DNA of 64,000 nucleotides from Paenibacillus plantarum (GTDB lineage: Bacteria; Bacillota; Bacilli; Paenibacillales; NBRC-103111), in assembly GCF_013141695.1 (NCBI RefSeq), contig NZ_WHNY01000026.1, forward strand, positions 248,001 through 312,000, given 5' to 3'. This document shows positions 44,236 through 53,623 of this stretch, piece after piece; position 1 is the first letter of the stretch; every line of letters begins with the position of its first letter. A program made the translations under genes and the position numbers. The notes beneath the pieces were generated by a model. The model saw only the letters and a program-made list of their open reading frames with translations. It had not been told where the DNA came from and did no database searches.

Positions 44236-45147
44236 CTATAACATCTGTTTCATGTACAGATTAAACCTTCTGAATTGCTCAATTTCACGCTCATGCGTTA
44301 CCTTGAAATCAGAAGATTTCTTACCGCGACTCTTCAAGGTAATATCTAATCCCTCCAGTTGTAAATAGTAACGGGTGCCTATTTGATAATGCCTTCCTTC
44401 ATATAAACAGGATGCTCCCAAATAATTTTGCAACCACTCTGCTTTTTGCGGGTCCTTATTCCAGTTATCGGTTAACCAAGCGTACAAATCTGGTTGAAAC
44501 GTAGCCAACATCCCGCTATATCCACCACCACCTACTTGCATAACCTCGAGCACATGTGGATTATTGGCAACAAATACTTTGAGCGGTGTCCCTTCGGTAG
44601 CCTTGATCTTAGCCTTGATTTGCTCCAAATTATTACTGCACTCTTTCATAAAAGTGAACCGTCCTGTTTCGCCGCACCATTTCAACAATTCCGGGGACAA
44701 CAGTCTCTGATATGGATTTGGGCATTCGTACAGACCGAATGTCACTTCAGGAAATTGGGCTAGCACCTTCTCAGCATTCGCCTTCCATACCTGCTCGTCC
44801 TCATGCTCTTGAGCAAGACGATTAGTTACCAGGACAACAGCGTCCACACCCGTTTGTGAAATTGCTCTAATCTCCTCCAGCTGTTGCTGAAACGATTCAG
44901 ATATATGCCCCGAAGCCACAACTGGAACACGTCCTGCTGCTTTCTCTTGTACAAATCGCGCTACGGCGACTCTTTCTTCCAAACTAAGCAGTATCATTTC
45001 ACTGGACTGACAAACGGCGAATAAACCATGAACGCCTTTATCTATGTACCAGTCGATTAATTGTTCGAGAGCGGTATAATCAATTTCATTGTCATTCGTA
45101 TATGTCGTTAGCATAACAGGCCACACACCATTAGGTATTTCTTTCAT
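44236..45147 (-). CDS. Dihydrodipicolinate synthase/N-acetylneuraminate lyase family aldolase
   Basis: The 303-residue TIM-barrel protein belongs to the pyruvate-dependent class I aldolase family. The Schiff-base Lys is in 'FTFMKECSNN' and the catalytic Tyr in 'FGLYECPNPYQ'. The N-terminal 'GVWPVMLTTYTND' is typical. The usual 'GTTGE' substrate loop is replaced by 'AVCQSSEM', so it is not a housekeeping DapA. It ends a minus-strand operon with sugar permeases and is probably an aldolase or dehydratase for a sugar acid. ATG 45147 with AGGTGG seven bases upstream is preferred over 45168. Confidence 0.85.
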   Translation of the reverse strand: MKEIPNGVWPVMLTTYTNDNEIDYTALEQLIDWYIDKGVHGLFAVCQSSEMILLSLEERVAVARFVQEKAAGRVPVVASGHISESFQQQLEEIRAISQTGVDAVVLVTNRLAQEHEDEQVWKANAEKVLAQFPEVTFGLYECPNPYQRLLSPELLKWCGETGRFTFMKECSNNLEQIKAKIKATEGTPLKVFVANNPHVLEVMQVGGGGYSGMLATFQPDLYAWLTDNWNKDPQKAEWLQNYLGASCLYEGRHYQIGTRYYLQLEGLDITLKSRGKKSSDFKVTHEREIEQFRRFNLYMKQML

Positions 45148-45173
45148 TTTACTTCCACCTCTCATCATTATGT

Positions 45174-46016
45174 TTATCCTTTAATCCCCGTTGTGGAGAT
45201 GCCTTCTACAAAATATTTTTGGAGCGAGAAGAAGATGACTAATGCAGGCAATAAAGCGACAACTGACATGGCGAGTAACGGTCCCCATGCCGATTCCCCC
45301 GATGAATCCAAAAATAGCCTAAGTCCTAAAGGTACCGTAAACAGCTTTGCTGAATTTAAATAAAGTAGTTGGGTGAAAAAATCGTCCCATGTCCATACGA
45401 ATGTGAACAAAGCTGTTGTAATAAGCGCAGGCGTACATAGCGGTAATATGATACGTGCATAGATTTGCCATGGACCACATCCGTCGATTTTAGCCGATTC
45501 GTCCAGATCCTTGGGGAGTCCACGTATAAATTGGATCATCAAGAAAATGAAGAAGGCCTCTGTACCCAACCATTTCGGGACAAATAGTGGGAAATAGCTG
45601 TCGATCCATCCTAGATTACGGAATAGTACGTACTGCGGAATAATCGTTACGTGATGGGGAAGCATAATTGTCATCATCATTAACCCGAACCAAACCTTTT
45701 TCAAGATAAAGTTCATTCGTCCGAATGCAAACGCTGTCAATGAAGTAGATATTAAATTACCAATCACGCATAGTAGACAGACAACAAAAGAATTAATAAT
45801 AAAAGTGCTGAATTTATTTCTAGCTATTCCTGCCCAGCCTTTCACATAATTGTGTAAGGTAAATTCAGAAGGCCAAATACTTGGATCCGAGAATATCAAA
45901 TTGCTTGGTTTAAATGAGCTCGCGATTAACCACGCTATCGGATACAGCATAAGAACCCCAAGTGAGATAATGACCAGATGCAGCAGCCAAGCGCGACTCC
46001 CCAGACTTTTGGTCAT
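45174..46016 (-). CDS. ABC sugar transporter permease, MalG/CUT1 type
   Basis: The 280-residue membrane protein has six helices and the EAA loop 'LDESAKIDGCGPWQIYARIILPLCTPAL', ending in 'KYFVEGISTTGIKG', the family C-terminus. ATG 46016 directly follows the stop of the partner permease (TAG, then TG, then ATG) with GGAGG about nine bases before it inside that gene. An in-frame ATG further upstream is not needed. It works with the MalF-like permease and the binding protein at 46999. Confidence 0.9.
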   Translation of the reverse strand: MTKSLGSRAWLLHLVIISLGVLMLYPIAWLIASSFKPSNLIFSDPSIWPSEFTLHNYVKGWAGIARNKFSTFIINSFVVCLLCVIGNLISTSLTAFAFGRMNFILKKVWFGLMMMTIMLPHHVTIIPQYVLFRNLGWIDSYFPLFVPKWLGTEAFFIFLMIQFIRGLPKDLDESAKIDGCGPWQIYARIILPLCTPALITTALFTFVWTWDDFFTQLLYLNSAKLFTVPLGLRLFLDSSGESAWGPLLAMSVVALLPALVIFFSLQKYFVEGISTTGIKG

Positions 46017-46018
46017 CA

Positions 46019-46957
46019 CTAGTTTCCTCCATCCCCGTATGTGACCCAGTATTTGGACGATAGGAAGATGAGTGCTGTAAAAATTGAAATTATAATCAGC
46101 AGTACCCAAGCCATCGCCGAGGCATATCCCATTTCAAAGTAAGTAAATCCTTTCATATACAAATACAAGGTGTAAAATAAAGTAGAATCGATAGGTCCTC
46201 CAGTACCCCCGCTAATAATAAAAGCCTGAGTAAATGACTGGAAAGCGCCGATAATTTGAATAATAATGTTGAACAGCAACACGGGCGTGAGTAACGGAAT
46301 CGTAATTTGAAAGAATTGACGTACCTTACCTGCTCCATCAACTTTGGATGCTTCATAATATTCATGTGGGATTTGCTTCAAGCCTGCTAGAAAAATAATC
46401 ATAGATGAACCAAACTGCCACGCTGCTAATAGTGAGACTGAAAACAGCGCGTATTTCGGATTGGCCACCCAGTCCGGTCCTTGATAGCCGAACAGGCTTA
46501 GTAGAATCTGGTTGATCACCCCATCCCCACTGAACATTTTTCGCCAAAGTACGGCAATGGCCACGCTTCCACCAAGCAAGGTCGGGATATAATACAGTGT
46601 GCGATATATCCCGAGTCCCTTTAACCCCATATTAAGCAGCATTGCAATGGCTAAGGCAAAGCCAAGTTTGAGCGGTACAGAGGTGAACACGAATGTAAAC
46701 GTAACTTTCAATGAATTCATATAATGAACATCATTCGTAAACATTGTTTTGTAATTATCAATTCCAACCCATACCGAGGGCTTTAACATGTCATATTTGG
46801 TGAAGGACAAGTATAAAGAACTGATCATCGGACCAAGTGTAAGCAGGAAGATCCCAATTAACCAAGGTAGGAGAAAAAGGTAGGCAGCTATATTATCCTT
46901 CCAAGCTCTCTTCAGTTTGTGACCTAATCCTTTGTTCGTAGCAGCAACCGGATTCAT
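46019..46957 (-). CDS. ABC sugar transporter permease, MalF/CUT1 type
   Basis: The 312-residue membrane protein has the N-terminal 'AYLFLLPWLIGIFLLTLGPMISSLYLSFT' helix and 'PSVWVGIDNYKTMF' loop of UgpA/MalF-type permeases. It also has the EAA loop 'YEASKVDGAGKVRQFFQITIPLLTPV' and the 'GGPIDSTLFYTLYLYMKGF' segment. GGGGAGG lies close before the ATG. It is translationally coupled to the MalG-like gene. No ATPase is encoded nearby. Confidence 0.92.
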   Translation of the reverse strand: MNPVAATNKGLGHKLKRAWKDNIAAYLFLLPWLIGIFLLTLGPMISSLYLSFTKYDMLKPSVWVGIDNYKTMFTNDVHYMNSLKVTFTFVFTSVPLKLGFALAIAMLLNMGLKGLGIYRTLYYIPTLLGGSVAIAVLWRKMFSGDGVINQILLSLFGYQGPDWVANPKYALFSVSLLAAWQFGSSMIIFLAGLKQIPHEYYEASKVDGAGKVRQFFQITIPLLTPVLLFNIIIQIIGAFQSFTQAFIISGGTGGPIDSTLFYTLYLYMKGFTYFEMGYASAMAWVLLIIISIFTALIFLSSKYWVTYGDGGN

Positions 46958-46998
46958 CAGGTTTCCTCCCCTTACAGATTAATAAATATGGCATCCGG

Positions 46999-48309
46999 TT
47001 ATTTCTTAATTGTTTTATCGAAGGCATCTACGACTTCCTGGGCAGCTTGATCAATGGTAGCTTTATTGAACATCACCTTTTGTGATGCGCTGATAACGGT
47101 GTTATTAAACTCAGTGCCATTGGGAAGATCCAAATCTTTAGGACCTGCTTTAGAAATGTAGTTCTCAAAATAACTGTAGAACTTCTTCTCGGTTGCTGTA
47201 ATCGTTGGTTTGATCATATCGCGAACTGCGGAAGAATTGGGAATGCCGCGCTCACTTCCAAGAATTTTGGCCGCTTCCTCATCATTAATGAAGAAATTGA
47301 TAAACTGTGCAGCTTCCTTGGGATGCTTCGATGTTTTATTAATTGTCCAAAATTGGCTAGGATGAACCCACAGTCCATTTTTGGCACCTGCCCCTCCGGA
47401 TGGCAATGCTGTAATCTGCAGCTCATCTTTCATGCCATTCTGGAATGCCGTCAATTGATTCAACCAGCTCATTAGAAATACGGTTTTACCTTTAGGAAAT
47501 ATGGAAGTGTCCACTGATAAATCTGTATAGGTTGACGCTTCTTCCGGCGTTGGGAGCAACCCTTCCTTACGCATGCGATCCCACATACCGTACCATTTGG
47601 CGATATCTGCTTTATCAAACCCTGCTTTACCATCCTTATAGATGGTCTTGCCGCTTTGACGCAGGAAATAGTTCATATACAATGAATATCTAGATTGATC
47701 GGCAAATGCATAATAACCAGGTCCCAACTTTTGAACGACCTCTTTGCCGTATGCTTCATAATCTTCCCATGAGAAAGTATCCTTAGGTGGCTCCATACCT
47801 GCTTTTTTGATGAGATCACTATTATAGAAAAAGCCGATGCCATTCGTGCCAAGACTAATTCCATAATACTTCCCTTGATCTTTCCCAGGCTCCATGAATG
47901 CCGGTTCATACTTCTCCAAGTTAATCTCTTTGCTGGTTACATACGGTGTAATATCTAGAACAGCACTGCGTGTCACCAGATCAGTTATGCTTCCAACATT
48001 AATTAAGTCTGCAGCATTTCCACCCGCAATTTGGGTATTCAGTTTATCAGTAAATCCATCGGTACCGGAGTATTCAGCATTAATTTTAATATTTGGATAT
48101 TTCTTTTCAAAAAGTTCAATGACCTTTAAAGTCCGTTCGTGGCGTCCAGCTGTTCCCGACCATGTTGCCCGTAGTTCTACATTCTCCGCCTTCGTATTCT
48201 TAACTGCAGCTGTAGTAGCCTGTCCCCCCACTTCCTTATTAGAGCATGCAGGCAGAACAACTAATACGGTGGACAATACTATAAAGGCGATCTTTTGGCT
48301 TTTGTTCAC
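46999..48309 (-). CDS. Extracellular sugar-binding lipoprotein, family 1
   Basis: The 436-residue protein has a signal peptide with lipobox L-P-A-C (Cys22). It carries the family 1 core 'IELFEKKYPNIKINAEYSGTDGF', 'GNAADLINVGSI', 'WEDYEAYGKEVV' and 'HPKEAAQFINFFINDEEA'. GTG 48309 follows GGGGG by seven bases and is a better start than the TTG at 48315. It lies 41 bases before the MalF-like permease gene and should bind the sugar that pair imports. Confidence 0.9.
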   Translation of the reverse strand: MNKSQKIAFIVLSTVLVVLPACSNKEVGGQATTAAVKNTKAENVELRATWSGTAGRHERTLKVIELFEKKYPNIKINAEYSGTDGFTDKLNTQIAGGNAADLINVGSITDLVTRSAVLDITPYVTSKEINLEKYEPAFMEPGKDQGKYYGISLGTNGIGFFYNSDLIKKAGMEPPKDTFSWEDYEAYGKEVVQKLGPGYYAFADQSRYSLYMNYFLRQSGKTIYKDGKAGFDKADIAKWYGMWDRMRKEGLLPTPEEASTYTDLSVDTSIFPKGKTVFLMSWLNQLTAFQNGMKDELQITALPSGGAGAKNGLWVHPSQFWTINKTSKHPKEAAQFINFFINDEEAAKILGSERGIPNSSAVRDMIKPTITATEKKFYSYFENYISKAGPKDLDLPNGTEFNNTVISASQKVMFNKATIDQAAQEVVDAFDKTIKK

Positions 48310-48334
48310 AGACAATCCCCCTTGTATGAATGAT

Positions 48335-50020
48335 TCATTTCATGAACTTGCGTTCTACTCTCTTCTGTATCTCTTGCGTAATTGTTTCGCCGCCCTGCTC
48401 TTTCCATTGCTGAACAAAATGATCAAAACTATCTAAGGGTGCATTGCCTCTAATAATGTTTAGGAAAGCATCGTGCTCCATACTCTCCAAATGAGTCCAC
48501 CTGGGATCTATCGTTGCTGCAGAGTCAGAGAACTCACTATATATTCGTTCTATAGAAGCCTGCACAATAACCGACGCGCCGTGTTGTCTTGCTTGGGCGC
48601 TAGCCCACGCATCGAGATTTTTCTTCGGATTTTCCTGATCCAGCAGCACATTTTTATACAAGCTTAAATAAGGCGGGGGAAGCTTCTCTGCCAGTATTTT
48701 ACCTTCTAGCACATTCTTCACAGCTTTATAAGCGCGTCCAGCAGAATCCACATAATCAAGTGGAAGATCAAATGGATAAAGATAACGAGGCTGCACATTA
48801 TTAGTCTCACGATATGACTTCAGTAATTGTAGCGTCGTATTCTGATCATTTCCAGTTGTGGTTAGGTAGCTATCCACACGTTCGTATTGCGTGAACTGAT
48901 TAAGCAACCGTATGGCGGCCTCAGGATACGGATAACCTTTCTTAACAACAAGATATCGGTTTGTGATAGGATCCATTTGCGATACAAATTTCCCTTCATT
49001 ATCCAATGGAGTTGTGTAGGCTCGCCACTCGGCTGTTGTATCAGACTTAATAGAAGCTTTTAGAGGTCCGTACGGTGCAAGCCAAGAACCAATTAAGATA
49101 CCCGCCTTATTCGCGATGATTAACTCGTTAGGCTCTTTGCGTAGACCGAAATCAGAATCGATAATTCCTTCCTTATACCAAGCAGCTAGCTTAGCCAATG
49201 CTTCCTTCGTTTCTGGAGCAATCGAGCCATACTGCATTTGTCCATTTCTATCCCTACGCCAGCTTTTGGGGAATGAATGATATGCCGCAAATACAGGAGT
49301 AAAGCTATGATCTCCAGGCATCCCTATGGTATCTTGCTTTCCATTGCCATCAGGATCTTGCTCGATAAACGCCTTGGCTATCTTCTCTAAATCTATTAAT
49401 GTTTGTGGGCTTGACAGCTGCAGTTTATCCAACCAATCCTGTCGTATCCAAGTAAGGAGTACGGAATCTGCTTCTACCTCAATGTTTGGCAGCGCCATCA
49501 GTTTGCCACGAAACGTGACGTCTTTCATGGCAACTCCATGCGTAGAATCATACATTTCTTTTACAAGCGGCGATGCATATTTGCTGTATGCCTCACTGAG
49601 GTCAACCAGCATATCCTTCTCTACTAACGTACGAAGTTGCTGCCTATTCACTGTAAAAGCATCCGGTAAATCGTTAGCCGCTATCGCTTCGTCCACCTTT
49701 TGCCTGTAGGCATTTCCCTCCCCCATAGCCTGCCAACTGTGAAGAACTTTAATATTCGTCTTGCCTTCAAAATAACGCGACCAAGGATTATCCTCATACG
49801 TGTCACCTTGTGCCAACTTGCTTGGTTCATTTGGCAGAGAAAAGGCAATCTTCATGGTTATCGGTTCTTTGTATTTACCAAGTGACAACTCTTCTCCTTT
49901 CGCGTTAGCATCACTACATAGCCTGTTGATGGCGTCAGCACAGCTTGGTGGTTGATGGGGGCAGCATGCTGACAAAGTCAGCATCGAAGTCAATAATATG
50001 GATAAATGCTTCATGTTCAT
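48335..50020 (-). CDS. Extracellular solute-binding lipoprotein, LplA type, without matching permeases
   Basis: The 561-residue lipoprotein has a short signal peptide with lipobox L-S-A-C (Cys19) and an unusual Cys- and Pro-rich start to the mature part ('CCPHQPPSC'). Family segments are 'NDLPDAFTVNRQQLR', 'EQDPDGNGKQDTIG' and 'YPEAAIRLLNQF'. Proteins of this length normally pair with LplB/YtcP permeases, but the neighbouring permeases are of the MalF/MalG type with their own binding protein. It may be an extra substrate receptor or a sensing partner of the kinase encoded upstream. ATG 50020 is preceded by AGGGG. Confidence 0.85.
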   Translation of the reverse strand: MNMKHLSILLTSMLTLSACCPHQPPSCADAINRLCSDANAKGEELSLGKYKEPITMKIAFSLPNEPSKLAQGDTYEDNPWSRYFEGKTNIKVLHSWQAMGEGNAYRQKVDEAIAANDLPDAFTVNRQQLRTLVEKDMLVDLSEAYSKYASPLVKEMYDSTHGVAMKDVTFRGKLMALPNIEVEADSVLLTWIRQDWLDKLQLSSPQTLIDLEKIAKAFIEQDPDGNGKQDTIGMPGDHSFTPVFAAYHSFPKSWRRDRNGQMQYGSIAPETKEALAKLAAWYKEGIIDSDFGLRKEPNELIIANKAGILIGSWLAPYGPLKASIKSDTTAEWRAYTTPLDNEGKFVSQMDPITNRYLVVKKGYPYPEAAIRLLNQFTQYERVDSYLTTTGNDQNTTLQLLKSYRETNNVQPRYLYPFDLPLDYVDSAGRAYKAVKNVLEGKILAEKLPPPYLSLYKNVLLDQENPKKNLDAWASAQARQHGASVIVQASIERIYSEFSDSAATIDPRWTHLESMEHDAFLNIIRGNAPLDSFDHFVQQWKEQGGETITQEIQKRVERKFMK

Positions 50021-50139
50021 CTAAGTCCCCTAACTACTGTGCTTATCCTTCCTTGTTATCATACAAGAATAAAGGTTGCCTAAGAGATAGAAAGGGGTTT
50101 CAAATCTTTGATTTTTCATCCGCTCTTTGAGAACGAAAT

Positions 50140-51564
50140 TCAACCCTCATCAAACCATTTTCGCTTCCTAGCCATCCGATACTCTGTAGGCAGCATACCT
50201 GCTTTCTCTCTGAACACCCTACTGAAATACTTATCATCACTAAATCCTACGGAAGCAGCTATTTCATATATGGCCATGTCGCTAAATTCCAACAAGTTCT
50301 TAGCTTGCTTTACACGAAGAGCACGAAGGTAGTCCCCAAACGATTCCTTTACAAGCTTCTTAAAGCATTGACTGAAGTAACTTCGGCTCATATTGACTTC
50401 CTTAGCCACTGCTTCCTGATTCAGATCAAAACCAAGGTTCATCTGCATAAGTCGGATGGAGCGAACCAGACTTGACATGACTTCCGTCGTCACGGAAAGC
50501 TCATAGGTTTTCAACTGAATATGTGCAGCGTATTCCGCCGACCACCCTTTCCATTCATACCAAAAACGGATCCTTTTCATCGTCGCTGCAAGTTGAGGAG
50601 CAGCCGTATGCCAATGAAATACTTCTTCCCAATCACTCACTATTCGCTTTATAACAAGATGAATTTGGTCATATTCGGGGTGAATATCTTCCGTTTCCTC
50701 CATCAACATGGACCATTCCGCTTTATTTATAGTCCATGTAAACTGCATCCAGTTGGATAAACAAGCCTCAACAGCACTCGTCTTTTTCCCGCCAAATTGC
50801 TGTTCCAAATCTGCATAGGCGATTCGCATTAGAATTGTCTCAGGTCTAAATGTATAAAAAACCATATTCTTAATGCATTTCACAAGTAATCTAGTTACCT
50901 GTTCTATCGGCTTTCCATCTAACCCACTTACAAATACGGCACACCATCTACGCAAAACCATATCATCGATGATTTTTACAAGATCGTCATACGAATAGGG
51001 CTGACGCAGAGGCAAAAACCATACGTCATCAGCGATTTCTACTATTCTGTGCTTGCGAATAAACGGTTGTTGCAGTAGTTCGGAGCCTGGGGGTGCTTCA
51101 TCCAACGAACAGAATACGATACCGGAATGTTCCGAATGGTTTTTCGAGTGAGTTTCTGACTGTCTTTCCAGAAGGTATTTCTCCTCGGTATGAATACGAT
51201 CTACGATCCGCCCCACTGTCTCTTCGAAATTCTCCATGTCCAACAAGGTTTTCACCAAATAGTCTATAGCTCCCAGCCGAAGCGCTTCCTGTACATAATT
51301 AAATTCATGGTGACATGTAAGTACGACCGTCCATATTCTCCGTGGCATTACATTCACTTGTTGAATAAGTTCGAAACCCGACATGCCTGGCATCGTAATA
51401 TCTGTAATTAACAAATCGATCTCAAGCGTCCTCAGCATATCTAAAGCCGACTTACCGTTAGCCGCTTCCCCAATAATATCAATACCTTGAGCTGACCAGT
51501 CCACCATGGAAATAATACCTTTTCGTACTAATCTTTCATCATCTACAACAATCGCTTTAATCAT
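50140..51564 (-). CDS. Response regulator with AraC DNA-binding domain
   Basis: The 474-residue regulator has a receiver domain ('IVVDDERLVRKG', Asp in 'DLLITDITMPGMSG', Lys in the 'DYLVKTLLDM' segment), a middle domain of about 240 residues, and a C-terminal AraC helix-turn-helix pair ('QEAVAKEVNMSRSYFSQCFKK', 'YEIAASVGFSDDKYFSRVFRE'). It overlaps the kinase gene by eight bases. It most likely activates the downstream binding-protein, permease and aldolase genes. Confidence 0.92.
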   Translation of the reverse strand: MIKAIVVDDERLVRKGIISMVDWSAQGIDIIGEAANGKSALDMLRTLEIDLLITDITMPGMSGFELIQQVNVMPRRIWTVVLTCHHEFNYVQEALRLGAIDYLVKTLLDMENFEETVGRIVDRIHTEEKYLLERQSETHSKNHSEHSGIVFCSLDEAPPGSELLQQPFIRKHRIVEIADDVWFLPLRQPYSYDDLVKIIDDMVLRRWCAVFVSGLDGKPIEQVTRLLVKCIKNMVFYTFRPETILMRIAYADLEQQFGGKKTSAVEACLSNWMQFTWTINKAEWSMLMEETEDIHPEYDQIHLVIKRIVSDWEEVFHWHTAAPQLAATMKRIRFWYEWKGWSAEYAAHIQLKTYELSVTTEVMSSLVRSIRLMQMNLGFDLNQEAVAKEVNMSRSYFSQCFKKLVKESFGDYLRALRVKQAKNLLEFSDMAIYEIAASVGFSDDKYFSRVFREKAGMLPTEYRMARKRKWFDEG

Positions 51565-53254
51565 CGAAATCCTCCTTGGACATTACTGGAATCTCAATAC
51601 GGATTACCGTTCCTTTATCTACAATACTGTCGATGGACATCTTACTGGCCTCTCCGTAATACCTTTTAATTAAACGACTTACGTATTGCAACCCAATTCC
51701 TAACCCTCTGTTCAAATGTTCATTGTTTGCAGTTAACAACTTGTGAAGCGTCTGCGCATCCATCCCCTGCCCGTTATCCGAAACTTGTAGATGTAGTATG
51801 TTCCCTTCATTTTTATGTATGGCCACTTCGATATAATTGTTTCGCTCCCTATTTCCATGATAGATAGCATTCTCAACTAACGGCTGGAGCAGGAACCTTG
51901 GAATCGCAGCATTTCTGACACTGGCATCCATATCTAACCTCACGTCAAACTCATGATCATAACGTATCCGTTGCAGCTCAATATAGTTATTTAACGCCTC
52001 TACTTCTTCCTGTACGGTTACAATCATACTTTGTTTGCCTAAATTGTAATGCAAGACCTTGACCAGCAATGTTACTAGACGATCAATTTCCTTCTGACCA
52101 TTCATTCTCGCCAACCATTGTACGGTGTTAAGCGTATTGTGAAGGAAATGCGGATTAATTTGTGTTAACAGTTTCTCAACTTCCAATCGGCTTTTCTCTT
52201 TCCCATTTTCCTCTACTTCAGCAATAAGAGCATTAATCTTCAGCTTCATATCCTGAAAATTGATGAGCAGGTGATCAAATTCTTCAACATGTGTGAATTG
52301 AACAGGAGAATTTCGATTTTCCGCCATGTAAATAATTTCTTTGTTCAGTTTTTTCATAGGCCTATATATCGTTTTCCAAATAATAAAGGCAAGCAGCAGA
52401 GCAAACAATGTCGTTGCTACAACGAGTACTGCGATTTTTCTCAACCAAGCGTAAATTTCTTGATTATACGTTGTTTTCTTAACCGCAATAACGAGCTGCC
52501 AACCCTGCTCACTTATCGAATTGAATAACATATACCCTTTATATTCCTCCTCATGGTCTACAGCTTGCTTGATCCGTAAGCTATCCGACTCCGAGAAAGC
52601 CTTTTCATTTTCCATGTAGGTAACTTCCCCACGCGCATTAATCAGAAGGTGAGATACTTCAATTCCGAAAGCTTCATGATTCAAAATTTTGCGGAATAAA
52701 TTATAATTCGTCTCAAGATATACATATAACTTTAAATTATCCTTCGTTTCCAGCTTACGCAGCGAGGAAAAGACAATGTTATTGCTGCTCTTATACATGG
52801 TTTTGTGCGGTCCGAAATAGACAGCGCCTTGATATTCCGTAAAATGTGGCAGCGATTTCATGGGAAGGGCGGGATCCACCTGTAAATTCTCAAACTTGTA
52901 CGGTTGACTGGATTCAGGTTCATAATAAAATATCATACCTAAATTCAGGTTCGTATAGCTGATCATATTTATTTTATCTTTGATGTTTGTCGACATAGTT
53001 GCCTTATCGAATGAATCGCCCTGAGGTGTTAAATATTGCTGCACATCGTTCACAATCTTGCCGTCCACGGCAAGCTGCCTTGAAGCAAAATCAAGGTTAT
53101 TTAATACATTCTCAAGACCAATTCTTTCCTGTGTAAGTGTTGCGAAAATACCATTCTTGATTTTATTCTCAAGTATGGAGTAAATACTTCCGTACGTAAT
53201 GACAGTTAACAGCATAACAGGTGTTAGTCCAGCAATTAGTAAATAAATGACCAA
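51557..53254 (-). CDS. Sensor histidine kinase, YesM type
   Basis: The kinase has a helix at the N-terminus ('VIYLLIAGLTPVMLLTVITYG'), an extracellular domain of about 230 residues, a second helix ('IAVLVVATTLFALLLAFIIW'), the phospho-acceptor segment 'QINPHFLHNTLNTVQWLARM', and a HATPase domain with 'DNGQGMD' and 'GLGIGLQYVSRL'. The first usable start seen is TTG 53254 without a clear ribosome binding site. The frame stays open upstream and encodes a basic stretch ('RSLKRS') that would normally precede the helix, so the real start may be a rare codon further upstream. Confidence 0.85.
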   Translation of the reverse strand: MVIYLLIAGLTPVMLLTVITYGSIYSILENKIKNGIFATLTQERIGLENVLNNLDFASRQLAVDGKIVNDVQQYLTPQGDSFDKATMSTNIKDKINMISYTNLNLGMIFYYEPESSQPYKFENLQVDPALPMKSLPHFTEYQGAVYFGPHKTMYKSSNNIVFSSLRKLETKDNLKLYVYLETNYNLFRKILNHEAFGIEVSHLLINARGEVTYMENEKAFSESDSLRIKQAVDHEEEYKGYMLFNSISEQGWQLVIAVKKTTYNQEIYAWLRKIAVLVVATTLFALLLAFIIWKTIYRPMKKLNKEIIYMAENRNSPVQFTHVEEFDHLLINFQDMKLKINALIAEVEENGKEKSRLEVEKLLTQINPHFLHNTLNTVQWLARMNGQKEIDRLVTLLVKVLHYNLGKQSMIVTVQEEVEALNNYIELQRIRYDHEFDVRLDMDASVRNAAIPRFLLQPLVENAIYHGNRERNNYIEVAIHKNEGNILHLQVSDNGQGMDAQTLHKLLTANNEHLNRGLGIGLQYVSRLIKRYYGEASKMSIDSIVDKGTVIRIEIPVMSKEDFDD

Positions 53255-53509
53255 GCTTCGCTTCAGTGATCTTGAGGTGAAATTGGCAAATCGGTGCCCC
53301 TTTTTCAGAAATATAGCAATCGCCTCATTTCAACTTAGATTGATGTACAAGAGTTCCCATTCACTATGGTTATCGTAGTGTTAGATTTTTTAACTGTCAA
53401 CGTTAAAAAATTGATGCTTGAATGTCATAAAAAAATACAGTTCAGAAATGAATTAGGAGTTTGTGTTTATCAACGCAACAAAAAATTGTGATATTCCATA
53501 ATTAATTAG
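53255..53509. other. Intergenic region upstream of the kinase gene
   Basis: No gene could be supported. The part next to 53254 keeps the kinase frame open to a TGA near 53328, and the rest is AT-rich. It should carry the promoter of the kinase-regulator unit, though no clear -35/-10 pair was picked out. Confidence 0.4.
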
Positions 53510-53544
53510 AAAACGGAGCCCGCAAACCTGCGGTACTCCGTTTT
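53510..53544 (-). terminator. Terminator of the ABC permease gene, near copy of the 38.4-kb hairpin
   Basis: AAAACGGAG pairs with CTCCGTTTT, with an inner CCGC / GCGG stem. It lies about 80 bases beyond the end of the minus-strand permease gene. The 5' arm and loop (AAAACGGAGCCCGCAAACC) are identical to the terminator at 38397-38436. Confidence 0.8.
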
Positions 53545-53623
53545 CGTTGTTTCAGAAAGCATATAGAACAACTTTATCAGCCATAAAATATAATTATTAA
53601 GGTCTTCTCCGAAAATAGGGCAA

